Shown: one piece after another, positions 1 through 8,205 of the stretch
Numbering within the stretch: position 1 is the first letter of the stretch
How the letters are laid out: each line of letters opens with the position of its first letter
Assembly: GCA_020633975.1 (NCBI GenBank)
Contig: JACKCR010000006.1
Span: 1 to 64,000 of the forward strand
Length of the DNA: 64,000 nt
Reading direction: 5' to 3'
Origin: Candidatus Eiseniibacteriota bacterium
Lineage (GTDB): Bacteria; Eisenbacteria; RBG-16-71-46; CAIMUX01
The notes under the pieces: model-generated
What the model saw: the letters and a program-made list of their open reading frames with translations, nothing else
Told to the model about the DNA's origin: nothing
The model's database searches: none
Position numbers and translations under genes: made by a program

Positions 1-2039
1 TTGCCGAGGCTCGTGCCACTCGAGTCGTCGTCGATGGTGGACTCGACGTATCCGACGTAGACGGAGGACGAGACGACACCGATGGTGGCGGTGTAGGCGT
101 GCTTGTCGTGGTTCGTGACCGTGAGGAGGAGTTCGCCGCCGGAGCTGTTCGACAAGGGGAGTTCGACCCTGCCGTTGGCGTCCGTGTACCCCACGGAATG
201 GGTCTGCCCGTCCTTCCAGGCGCAGACCATCGCACCTTCGAGATGCGACGGACCGGCGTTCACCTCCACGGTCATGGTGTTCGCGCCGTAGTTGATCTCG
301 GTCGGGTGGGTGACGGTGAGCGGAGCGGGATAGGCGTTGTAGATGTCGATCGCGGGGTCCCCCATAAGGTTGTTCCAGTGGGCCCAGATCTCCGCCTTGT
401 CCGGCTCGACGAGGTTGTAGTTGAGGTAGACCTCGAGCTTGCCTCGGGTGAGCGCGACTCCAGTGCGGTGCATGCCTTCGACGAGGAGACCTCGGAAGAT
501 CCCGTAGTGCATGCAGTTGTTGTAGCGCGTGTGCGTTCCGATGGTGGAGGTGCCGATCGCAGCGACGGCTCCACCCGGATCTCCAACCGTACCTGCGCGG
601 AGTAGACCCTCCGACCTCGCGGTGCCTCCGGAGAACGACCCGGTGTCACAGGTGATGACCACCGCGAACGGCATCTTGTACCCGTTGTTGAGGGCCTCGC
701 TCAGTCCGTTGGACCAGCCGCTCATCCCGTAGTAGCCGCGATAGCTGAAGATGCTGTCGCCGCGGTTGAGATCCACCGTCATCTGGCTGACGAACGGTTC
801 GGTCCACACGGTGTCGATCGAAGCGTAGTTGAGGTCCAGGAGCCGTTCCTTCACCCACTGGTTCGCGGTGATCGTGCTCTGCCCGGAGGAACTCGGATCG
901 CCTACGAGGCATGCCCTTCCGAACCAGCTCGGGTCCGTGAGTGATGGGGTCTCCTCGTAGGAGAGGACCTTCTCCACGATGAGTTCGAGATCACTGTAGT
1001 TGCCATAGGACAGTCTTCCGATGTGGACGTCGGCGAGGATGTCATCGCCTTCGAGCATGGTGTAGGGATGATCTCCCTCCCCGCCATAGCCGCTCAGCGT
1101 TTCGAACCAGGTCGCGACCGGATAGCTTCCGTCGGCATCGCCAGCCAGTACGACGAACTCGGGTGGAACCGGCCAGTTGTCGTACGCGCTCTGGATGTAG
1201 CTCTTGATCGAGTTCCGCGAAGTGCCGGTCTCGGCCGTCGTCACGAGTACGGTGGGGTAGCCGATCCGCTGTCTCCACTCGAGGAGGGGCTGGAGGCGGC
1301 TGATCACGCCGTCGTCGTTCGGACAGATGACGAGGTAGCTGCCAGGAGTGACCGACTCACCGGCGGTGGGGCCTTGGTAGTTGAGGACGAGGTTGCCGTA
1401 GAGCTGGTCGAAGCTCGGTGGAATGGGGCGGCCTTCGTGGCTCGGTACGTTGCGAAGGTCTTCCCCTGTGAACTCGACGTCCACGCGCATCTTGCGTACG
1501 ACGCGGAGCAGCTGGCGCGCAGGGTTGTAGTGAACCGGCTGCACGCTGAGTCCGACGACGCGGAGGTCGCGGAGAAGGGCAGGCTCTCCTACGACGGCGT
1601 CTTTGACGGAGTCGAACTCGTCTCTCGAGTACGACGCGAGATCGATCGCGAACTCTCCCGGCTCGTCGGGCTGCATCGGGGCGAGCCTCACGTTCGGGAT
1701 CTCTTCCTCTTCGAGTCGGGTGATTCGGACGGAGACGCCGGAATGTTCCGGGACCGCGACGAAGCGGCCGAAAGTGGGGAGGGCCGGACTTCCGACGTCT
1801 CCGATCAGTCCTCCTCCTGAGATCTCGATCGATTGGAACGATTCACCGCCCAAAGTCGTCTGTTCCAACGACAGGTCACGGAACGTGTATTCCAAACTGA
1901 TCCCGTGTGCATCTGCAGAGACCAGTTGGATGTCTGTCGCCGCACCGTCTGTTGAAACGAGCGTCGACAGTTCCGTGGCGAGTGCCGGAAGAGTGGAAAC
2001 AACTAAGAAGAGGAGGGCGAGTGGAGTAGCGCTTCGCAT
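1..2039 (-). CDS. Peptidase C25 (gingipain)-like secreted protein, 3' end outside window
   Basis: The reading frame is open from the ATG whose first base is 2039 down to base 1, giving 679 codons with no stop, so the C-terminus is missing. A signal peptide (MRSATPLALLFLVVSTLPALA) is followed by a gingipain-type propeptide region (LPTFGRFVAVPEHSGV near residue 90). Then comes the C25 caspase-like fold, with the GDHPY and DDILADVHIGRLS segments. The nucleophile-type cysteine is Cys464 in VVITCDTGSF. The segment that holds the catalytic histidine in gingipains reads SYRGYYGMSGW (Tyr433 onward) and has no His, so activity is uncertain. After the catalytic domain an Ig-like region begins. Gingipains are secreted cysteine endopeptidases. 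The gene diverges from the beta-helix gene at 2506. Family assignment is firm; proteolytic activity is not. Confidence 0.85.
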   Translation of the reverse strand, partial: MRSATPLALLFLVVSTLPALATELSTLVSTDGAATDIQLVSADAHGISLEYTFRDLSLEQTTLGGESFQSIEISGGGLIGDVGSPALPTFGRFVAVPEHSGVSVRITRLEEEEIPNVRLAPMQPDEPGEFAIDLASYSRDEFDSVKDAVVGEPALLRDLRVVGLSVQPVHYNPARQLLRVVRKMRVDVEFTGEDLRNVPSHEGRPIPPSFDQLYGNLVLNYQGPTAGESVTPGSYLVICPNDDGVISRLQPLLEWRQRIGYPTVLVTTAETGTSRNSIKSYIQSAYDNWPVPPEFVVLAGDADGSYPVATWFETLSGYGGEGDHPYTMLEGDDILADVHIGRLSYGNYSDLELIVEKVLSYEETPSLTDPSWFGRACLVGDPSSSGQSTITANQWVKERLLDLNYASIDTVWTEPFVSQMTVDLNRGDSIFSYRGYYGMSGWSNGLSEALNNGYKMPFAVVITCDTGSFSGGTARSEGLLRAGTVGDPGGAVAAIGTSTIGTHTRYNNCMHYGIFRGLLVEGMHRTGVALTRGKLEVYLNYNLVEPDKAEIWAHWNNLMGDPAIDIYNAYPAPLTVTHPTEINYGANTMTVEVNAGPSHLEGAMVCAWKDGQTHSVGYTDANGRVELPLSNSSGGELLLTVTNHDKHAYTATIGVVSSSVYVGYVESTIDDDSSGTSLG

Positions 2040-2135
2040 TTGGTTCCCCCGATCGCGAGGCTAGAGCGGCAATGCTCTCCAGGCAGGATCAGGCTCCGGA
2101 GAGCGGCAGGCGTCGACAAAACGACGGCAAAATAC

Positions 2136-2164
2136 AGAATAGGCGTGCGAAGTCCGGTTCTCAA
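2136..2164 (-). promoter_or_regulatory. Candidate sigma-70-type promoter for the C25-like gene
   Basis: Read on the minus strand, TTGAGA (2164-2159) and TATTCT (2141-2136) are separated by exactly 17 bp. This would start transcription near 2129, about 90 bases before the ATG at 2039. Four of six bases match the consensus in each hexamer. No experimental support. Confidence 0.4.
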
Positions 2165-2194
2165 GAAACGCGACGTGGACGAAGGGCGAGTGAG

Positions 2195-2206
2195 GTCCGT
2201 ACGGAC
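2195..2206. repeat. 12-bp perfect palindrome in divergent promoter region
   Basis: GTCCGTACGGAC is its own reverse complement. It lies about 30 bp upstream of the candidate minus-strand -35 box, a possible site for a dimeric regulator. A 12-bp palindrome can occur by chance, so this is weak. Confidence 0.25.
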
Positions 2207-2406
2207 GTGTGACTTGCAGTGACTTTCCGATTTCGAGCTGCGTGGAGTCTCTTCGCGTGCGGCCGCATCTGAATGCAACGACGCATTTCACTGCCGAAGA
2301 GCGCGCGTGTTCGGGAAACGCATACGTTAGAAACGCTGCTGTGAGTCTTCAGTAGAAATCCGGGACTGTTCCTCGTCCCGAAGGCCCGTCAAACGTTGGT
2401 CCCACG

Positions 2407-2412
2407 TATAAT
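2407..2412 (+). promoter_or_regulatory. Perfect -10 hexamer TATAAT upstream of the beta-helix gene
   Basis: TATAAT lies 94 bases before the start codon at 2506. No recognisable -35 box sits 16-18 bp upstream, and there is no extended TGn, so the element is only partial evidence for a promoter. Confidence 0.3.
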
Positions 2413-2505
2413 GCGTAGTGGTCCGCTTGACGAGGCCACTCTCTCGCGCGGACCTGGTCGCAACCACGGGGATCCACGCCGATCCGTCCACATCGGGGGA
2501 ACAAC

Positions 2506-4140
2506 ATGCGAATCCGACTCCTGGGGATGCTCCTCGTCCTCGTGTCCTTCCATTCCGTCCAGGCCGAGACGATTCACGTCCCCTCGGACTACTCGGTCAT
2601 CCAAGACGCCATCGACGCGACCTCACCGGGAGACATCGTCGAGATCGCCGCCGGCGTGTACGACGATCTCCGGCAGCCTGGTGGGACCGACACCACACGA
2701 TGCGTGGTGAGCATGAAGTCGGGAATCACGCTCCGTGGGGCCGGGATCGGACAGACGATTCTCGACCCGGACTTCGGTGGACGGGGGATTCACTGCGATG
2801 GAGTGATGGGTTCGCAGATCGAGGGGATCACCGTTCGCCATGCGCACGCTGAGCTCTTCGGCGCCGGTCTCTACTGCACGAACGGTTCGTCCCCGAACGT
2901 GACCGACTGCGAGTTCACCGAGGGCACGGACGGCGGAGTCATCTGCACGGCCGGATCCAGTCCGCACCTCGAGTCCTGCCTGATCACGAACAACGAAGCC
3001 AAGCAGGGTGGCGGAATCTCCGCGGAGGACGCCAGCTCTCCCATCGTCAGCGAGTGCACGATCACCGGCAACTCGGCGCCCGCCGGTGGGGGAGTCTTCG
3101 TGCGCGCGGACTCCGGGCCGTCGTTCCACTACTGCGTCATCGCGAACAACTTCCTCAGCACTGCGAACGGCGCCGGTGGCGGTGTCGGCGTCATCAACGC
3201 CACACTCACCCTCTTCGGGTGCGACGTGACCGACAACGTTGCGACCGGACCGGGAGGCGGCATCGCAGCCATCGACGGAGGCGACGTCCGTCTCATCAAC
3301 TGCAACGTGCTCCGCAACTCCACCACCGACAGCTACGGCCCCGGAGGCGGGATCCACTGCGAGAGCTCGATACTGCAAGCGGACCACACCGTGATCGCGG
3401 ACAACTGGGTGGTGGGTGCCGGGTCCGACGGCGGAGGCATCTACTTCTTCTTCACCGAGACGGGATCCTTGGAGGCCTGCACCGTCGTTGGCAACGAGAC
3501 GAACGGCCCCAACGGACACGGCGGTGGGATCGCCTGCTTCCTCGCCTCACCGACGATCGAGCGATCGATCGTCGCGTTCAACCTCGCGGGAGAGGGCCTC
3601 TACTGCGTGGACGAAGGCAGTGTTCCGCAGGTGTCGTGCACCGACGTCTTCGGGAACTTCGAGGGCGACACGATCTGCGGTGACGATCTCGGCGGCAACT
3701 TCTCGCTCGATCCTCTCTTCTGCGACGCCGGGATCGGCAACTACTCGCTCACCCCGAGTTCGCCTTGTCTCCCAGGAAACCATCCGAACGGGAACGAATG
3801 CGATCAGATCGGCGCGCTCGGCCCATGCGATCCGGTTGGAGTGCCCGAGACGATCGACCTATCGGTCCTCGGCAATCACTACGCCTCCCCGAATCCTCTC
3901 CGAACGGGCACGAACATCCACTTCACGCTCCAGTCGCCGAGCCAGGTGCGTCTGACCATCTACGACGCGGCGGGCAGACAGGTCGGCTCCGTGGAGAGCC
4001 GAGGTTTCCCCGCTGGCGAGAACAGCCTGAGGTGGGACGCACGCGATGAGCGCGGGGGTGCGGTTCAGTCCGGACTCTATCTCTACGCTCTCGAAGTCGA
4101 CGGCGTGCGCACTACCGGTCAACTCGTCCTCGTGCGGTAG
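2506..4140 (+). CDS. Secreted right-handed beta-helix protein with FlgD-like C-terminal module
   Basis: The 544-residue protein begins with a signal peptide (MRIRLLGMLLVLVSFHSVQA). A classic pectate-lyase-like opening follows (TIHVPSDYSVIQDAIDATSPGD), then about 350 residues of parallel beta-helix coils rich in Gly, Asn, Cys and Ser. Repeated signatures such as GGGI, CTITGNSA and NCNVLRNST mark the coils. A short linker leads to a FlgD-like Ig domain from about residue 460 (VRLTIYDAAGRQVGS ... NSLRWDARDERG ... SGLYLYALE), ending in LVLVR. No catalytic carbohydrate-lyase residues could be assigned; many such proteins are surface adhesins or glycan-binding proteins. The weak ribosome site is GGGGGA, about 7 bases before the ATG. 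A GC-rich hairpin follows the stop. Function beyond the fold is unknown. Confidence 0.85.
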   Translation: MRIRLLGMLLVLVSFHSVQAETIHVPSDYSVIQDAIDATSPGDIVEIAAGVYDDLRQPGGTDTTRCVVSMKSGITLRGAGIGQTILDPDFGGRGIHCDGVMGSQIEGITVRHAHAELFGAGLYCTNGSSPNVTDCEFTEGTDGGVICTAGSSPHLESCLITNNEAKQGGGISAEDASSPIVSECTITGNSAPAGGGVFVRADSGPSFHYCVIANNFLSTANGAGGGVGVINATLTLFGCDVTDNVATGPGGGIAAIDGGDVRLINCNVLRNSTTDSYGPGGGIHCESSILQADHTVIADNWVVGAGSDGGGIYFFFTETGSLEACTVVGNETNGPNGHGGGIACFLASPTIERSIVAFNLAGEGLYCVDEGSVPQVSCTDVFGNFEGDTICGDDLGGNFSLDPLFCDAGIGNYSLTPSSPCLPGNHPNGNECDQIGALGPCDPVGVPETIDLSVLGNHYASPNPLRTGTNIHFTLQSPSQVRLTIYDAAGRQVGSVESRGFPAGENSLRWDARDERGGAVQSGLYLYALEVDGVRTTGQLVLVR

Positions 4141-4152
4141 CAGGTTGACGAG

Positions 4153-4184
4153 CCGCCTCGTCGGCAGCGGAGCGGACGAGGCGG
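4153..4184 (+). terminator. Hairpin downstream of the beta-helix gene
   Basis: CCGCCTCGTC (4153-4162) and GACGAGGCGG (4175-4184) form a perfect 10-bp stem with a 12-base loop, starting 12 bases after the stop codon. There is no clean T-run (GAAGGAAGTTT follows), so it may work as a terminator or an mRNA-end stabiliser. Confidence 0.45.
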
Positions 4185-4272
4185 GAAGGAAGTTTCAGCA
4201 GAGTCGTCACGCATAGCCCCTCCGTGACCGCGAAGCGGCCGACGTGGGCGGAGTCGACTCGGGAGGCGATCG

Positions 4273-7200
4273 ATGCGTTGGGTCATGCTCGTAGCCGTCA
4301 TGTCGGGGATTGCCGCCGGAGCAGCGCACGGAGTTGCTGACGGAGCGGCTCGCGCAGGAGCAGCGCACGGAGAGGATCTGCGCGCCGCGAGCGAGGTGGC
4401 GGTTGCATGCGCTCGAAGTGGGGCCGATCGGATCGGACTCCGGATCGAGGGCGCGATTTCCATCGATCGACCACTGTTCCGACTCGTCGAGCTTCCGCTC
4501 GGTGCGGAGAACGTGCGCGTCGTTCCGACTGCCTCCGCCGATGTCGAGGGAATCGAGCTGACCATCGGACGGCCGATGGTCATGCGGGGCGTGTCGCTGC
4601 TTCCGATCGAGGTCGCAGTTGCCAGCGATACTGTGGCGCCCGCCGGTACCGTGGATACGGCCGGTACCTCGGGGCCCGACGGTACCTCGGTGACGGGTGT
4701 TCCCGGTGCGCCGAGTACCGAAGGTTGGGTGGGCGCGTTGGGCCTCGTCGTCCAGTACGAGTCTTCCAGTGCCCGGGCCGAGCAGGGATCGACTTCCAGA
4801 GCGAACGCGTTCAGTCGAGGCTTCTTCGACGCTTGGGGCGCGGAACTGTTGCTCGACGAAAGCCGGAGCGCGGAGCGATCCGTTGGCGAAGGTGGGTACC
4901 TGGTCGTCACGGTTCCCGAGTTCGTCGGGGCGGTGCAGCCTCTGGTGGACTGGAAGCGAGAGATGGGATTCGAGGTCACGGTGGTGACCACGGACGAGGC
5001 GGGAACTCGGAGCGACGAGATCCAGGCCTACATTCGAGATCTCTATTGGACTGCCGAACGGACTCCGCAGTACGTGCTCATCGCGGGTGACGTCGAGCAG
5101 ATTCCCGGATTCGACTACCACCAGAGCGTCTCGGACCTGCCCTACGCTCTCGTCGACGGGGACGACTTCCTGCCGGACATGGAGGTCGGCCGTCTCTCCG
5201 CCCAGAACGTGTTCCAGCTCGAGACGATCGTCGCGAAGATCCTCTCCTATCAGCAGGCTCCCACGATGGATGACGAGGAGTGGTTCTCCCGGGCGCTCCT
5301 CGTGGCCGGTGACTACAGCTCCTCGACGCCGGTTGCGGTGTCTCACTGGTGTGGTTCCCAGCTCACCGACATGGGCTACTCGGACGTGTCTTTCGTCGAC
5401 TACCCGCCGCATTGGTCGACCGGTCCGACGCTCATCAAGAGAGCGATCGACCAGGGCGTGTCCATCGTCAGCTACCGGGGATGGGCCTACGGCTGGCGGG
5501 GCTGGCAACCTCCCGAGTTCACGGTCGACGACATCCCTCGACTGGACAACGGCTGGATGCTTCCCGCGGTCTTCAGCTTCGTCTGCCTGAACGGCGACTT
5601 CACCGAGCCCGAGTGCTTCGGCGAGTCCTGGATTCGCGCCGGTTCGGCTACCGAGCCGAAGGGTGGCGTCTCCTTCATCGGGAACAGCGAGCACTGGTCG
5701 CACACGCGCTTCAACGACACTGCCGCAATCGGTGCCTTCCGGGCCATGAACGACTCGGGAGTCCGTCGCCTCGGAGCGATCCTCCAGGCGTCCAAGGTGG
5801 AGATCTTCACCCAGTTCCACGAGCAGATGTACTACGAGGAGTGGCAGGACGAGTCGGCGGAGTTCTACTTCTATATATACGGTCTCCTCGGGGATCCCTC
5901 GATGGAGATCTGGACTGCGGCTCCCCGCGCGACGCAGGTCGAGCACGCGGCGGTGCTACCGGTGGGAAGCACCGCTCTGGACGTCCGGGTTCTGGAAGCG
6001 GACGGCGTCACGCCGATCGAGAATGCGCGGGTCGGTCTGATCAGGGGAGAGACGCGGCTCGGGTGCATCTTCACCGACGCGGACGGTAGGGCCAACCTCC
6101 TCGCGACGATCACGGAGGGCGAGTCGCCCGTCACCCTCACCGTGACCGGAACCGGGCTCGCTCCCTATCGCACCACGGTCGAGGTCGGGAGCGGCGAACC
6201 GTTCCTCGCGCTCGAAGAGGTGCAGGTTCTCGACGACGGCAGCGATGGGAGTGTGGGAAACGCGGACGGCGTCCCCAATCCCGGCGAAACACTGGCGCTG
6301 CGCGTCGCGCTCACCAACCAGGGTCCGGACATGGCGACCGCTGCTTCCGCGTCTCTCGAGGCCCTGTGGGGCGCGACGGTCGTGTCCGGAGAGACCGAGT
6401 ATCCGGTCGTCGCCTCGGGCGAACGGTCGGATGCCGAGACGCCTTTCCTCGTTCACATCGGGGCGACGGCCGAGTCAGGACTGAGGCCGCAGTTCCGTCT
6501 CGTCGTCGACAACGGCGGCATCGAGTCACTGGCTGGATTCCAACTCGAGGTCGTCGCGCCTCGCATCGCCTACGAGTCCCATCTTCTGGGCGCAGACGGC
6601 GTGCTCGATCCGGGTGAGTCGACGGATCTGTGGGTGACGGTGCGGAACGAGGGAACGGCGACCGCGTCCGTCTCGAACGCCGTGCTACGAAGCGAGACAC
6701 CGGACCTCGCCACCGTGCTGAGCGAAGCTGCGGAGTACGCGGCCGTCGACGTGGACGGGACCGCGGAGCCACTCTCGGCGTTCCGGGTGCAGGCTGCTGA
6801 CGACGCGGCGGTCGGCCGCGCTGCCGTCTTCACGCTCACGTCCACGACCGCGGAGGGATACGTTTCGGAGACGAGCTTCTCCCTCGTCATCGGAACCGTG
6901 GATCACCGCGCTCCCCTCGGGCCGGACGCCTACGGCTACTGGGCCTACGACAACTCCGACACCGACTATCCCGACGCAGCTCCGATCTACGACTGGATCC
7001 CGTGTTCGACGGTGTACGGCGGCGAAGGGACTCGGCTCGACCTGGGAGACAACTCCACGACGGAAGTGGATCTTCCTTTCTCCTTCACCTACTACGGGAA
7101 GACCTACGACCGGATCGTCGTCTGCGATAACGGATGGGTCTCGTTCGAGATCGCGAGCTACGCGGATTTCTACAACTGGACCATGCCGAACACCTACGGC

Positions 7201-8205
7201 AACGGTGCGCAGATCGCGCCGTTCTGGGACAACCTCGACCCGGACAAGAGCCACGAGGGCGTTCCGGTTGGTGACGGCATCTACGTCTGGAGCGACGAAG
7301 CGAACCATCGGTTCGTCATCGAGTGGAGTCGGATCGGCAACATCCGGTCTCAGCACGACGAGGAGGACCGCCCCGACTACGACGATCTTCAGACGTTCCA
7401 GATCGTCCTCCTCGATCCGGCCTTCTATCCCACTCCGACCGGCGACGGGATCGTCCGGTTCCAATACAAGCAGATCGTCAACAACGACGTAGACCGGATG
7501 TTCTCGACCGTCGGGATCGAGAACGACACCGAAGACATCGGACTCCAGTACACCTACGCCAACGCCTACCCCGGTGCTGCGGCTCCTCTCTCGGCCGGTC
7601 TCGCCATCGAGTTCAGTACGAAGCCTCCGCGGTACCAACCGTTCCGCCTCGACGGCTTCACGGCCACACGTCAGGCGGACGGTGTCCAGCTCGACTGGAA
7701 GCCTTGTGACGCGCGTGCGCGCGGAGCGTACCGGGTCTACCGATCCAACGCGGGGGAGGCGTCCCGTGTGGCGATCGGAGGAAGGCTCGATCCGTCCACG
7801 ACGGCGTACTTGGATGCAGGCGTCGATCCGAACGTCGCTTGCTCCTATTGGATCGGGTCGACCGATCCCGTCGGCTTCGAGACCGTCCTCGGTCCCTTCG
7901 TCTACACCGGACAGGCGCAGCCCCCGCTGGAGTTGCGGCTCGAGGTCGGCCCTCCGAACCCTTCGGACTCCCACTTCGCGCTCACGTACGCCGTTCCGCG
8001 TACGGCGCCGGTGCGTCTCGCGATCTATGACGCCACGGGGCGGATGGTCCGAACGCTCCTCGACGGTACGGCACAGCCGGGGACCTGGTCTGCGAGCTGG
8101 GATGGCCGCGATGACGCCGGATCCGAGCTGCCGAGTGGTATCTACTTCGGCCGAATCGCCACCGGTGCCGAGCAGCGCTCCGTGAAGTTGACGAGAGTTC
8201 GATGA
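4273..8205 (+). CDS. Large secreted peptidase C25-like multidomain protein
   Basis: This 1310-residue protein starts at an ATG six bases after GGGAGG. A signal peptide (MRWVMLVAVMSGIAAGAAHG) precedes a propeptide-like region with a Gly/Thr/Pro-rich stretch (about 115-150). The C25 fold spans about 205-540. The cysteine is Cys438 in FSFVCLNGDF. The preceding segment is SYRGWAYGWRGWQPPEF (400-416), where the expected His is absent and Gln412 stands in the likely equivalent place. Downstream come an Ig-like/regulatory segment (545-640), two CARDB/NEW3-like modules (NPGETLALRV near 665, DPGESTDLWV near 780), a nidogen-like beta domain (about 880-1110), an FN3-like domain and a C-terminal FlgD-like module (1225-1310). 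The next gene overlaps its stop by ATGA. It is probably cell-surface; peptidase activity is doubtful. Confidence 0.85.
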   Translation: MRWVMLVAVMSGIAAGAAHGVADGAARAGAAHGEDLRAASEVAVACARSGADRIGLRIEGAISIDRPLFRLVELPLGAENVRVVPTASADVEGIELTIGRPMVMRGVSLLPIEVAVASDTVAPAGTVDTAGTSGPDGTSVTGVPGAPSTEGWVGALGLVVQYESSSARAEQGSTSRANAFSRGFFDAWGAELLLDESRSAERSVGEGGYLVVTVPEFVGAVQPLVDWKREMGFEVTVVTTDEAGTRSDEIQAYIRDLYWTAERTPQYVLIAGDVEQIPGFDYHQSVSDLPYALVDGDDFLPDMEVGRLSAQNVFQLETIVAKILSYQQAPTMDDEEWFSRALLVAGDYSSSTPVAVSHWCGSQLTDMGYSDVSFVDYPPHWSTGPTLIKRAIDQGVSIVSYRGWAYGWRGWQPPEFTVDDIPRLDNGWMLPAVFSFVCLNGDFTEPECFGESWIRAGSATEPKGGVSFIGNSEHWSHTRFNDTAAIGAFRAMNDSGVRRLGAILQASKVEIFTQFHEQMYYEEWQDESAEFYFYIYGLLGDPSMEIWTAAPRATQVEHAAVLPVGSTALDVRVLEADGVTPIENARVGLIRGETRLGCIFTDADGRANLLATITEGESPVTLTVTGTGLAPYRTTVEVGSGEPFLALEEVQVLDDGSDGSVGNADGVPNPGETLALRVALTNQGPDMATAASASLEALWGATVVSGETEYPVVASGERSDAETPFLVHIGATAESGLRPQFRLVVDNGGIESLAGFQLEVVAPRIAYESHLLGADGVLDPGESTDLWVTVRNEGTATASVSNAVLRSETPDLATVLSEAAEYAAVDVDGTAEPLSAFRVQAADDAAVGRAAVFTLTSTTAEGYVSETSFSLVIGTVDHRAPLGPDAYGYWAYDNSDTDYPDAAPIYDWIPCSTVYGGEGTRLDLGDNSTTEVDLPFSFTYYGKTYDRIVVCDNGWVSFEIASYADFYNWTMPNTYGNGAQIAPFWDNLDPDKSHEGVPVGDGIYVWSDEANHRFVIEWSRIGNIRSQHDEEDRPDYDDLQTFQIVLLDPAFYPTPTGDGIVRFQYKQIVNNDVDRMFSTVGIENDTEDIGLQYTYANAYPGAAAPLSAGLAIEFSTKPPRYQPFRLDGFTATRQADGVQLDWKPCDARARGAYRVYRSNAGEASRVAIGGRLDPSTTAYLDAGVDPNVACSYWIGSTDPVGFETVLGPFVYTGQAQPPLELRLEVGPPNPSDSHFALTYAVPRTAPVRLAIYDATGRMVRTLLDGTAQPGTWSASWDGRDDAGSELPSGIYFGRIATGAEQRSVKLTRVR

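Larger units (their letters stand above)
2040..2505. other. Divergent intergenic region between the C25-like gene and the beta-helix gene
   Basis: These 466 bases separate two divergently read secreted-protein genes. I see no coding frame of convincing composition. It holds a good minus-strand promoter candidate (2136-2164), a perfect TATAAT on the plus strand (2407-2412) and a 12-bp perfect palindrome GTCCGTACGGAC at 2195-2206. The region is noticeably less G+C-rich than its surroundings, as expected for a promoter region. Confidence 0.6.

Noticed and set aside
4207-5946. Long minus-strand frame opposite the C25-like gene
   Set aside because: It is the complement of a well-supported gene in high-G+C DNA, with Arg/Asp-rich composition, and has no recognisable domain.
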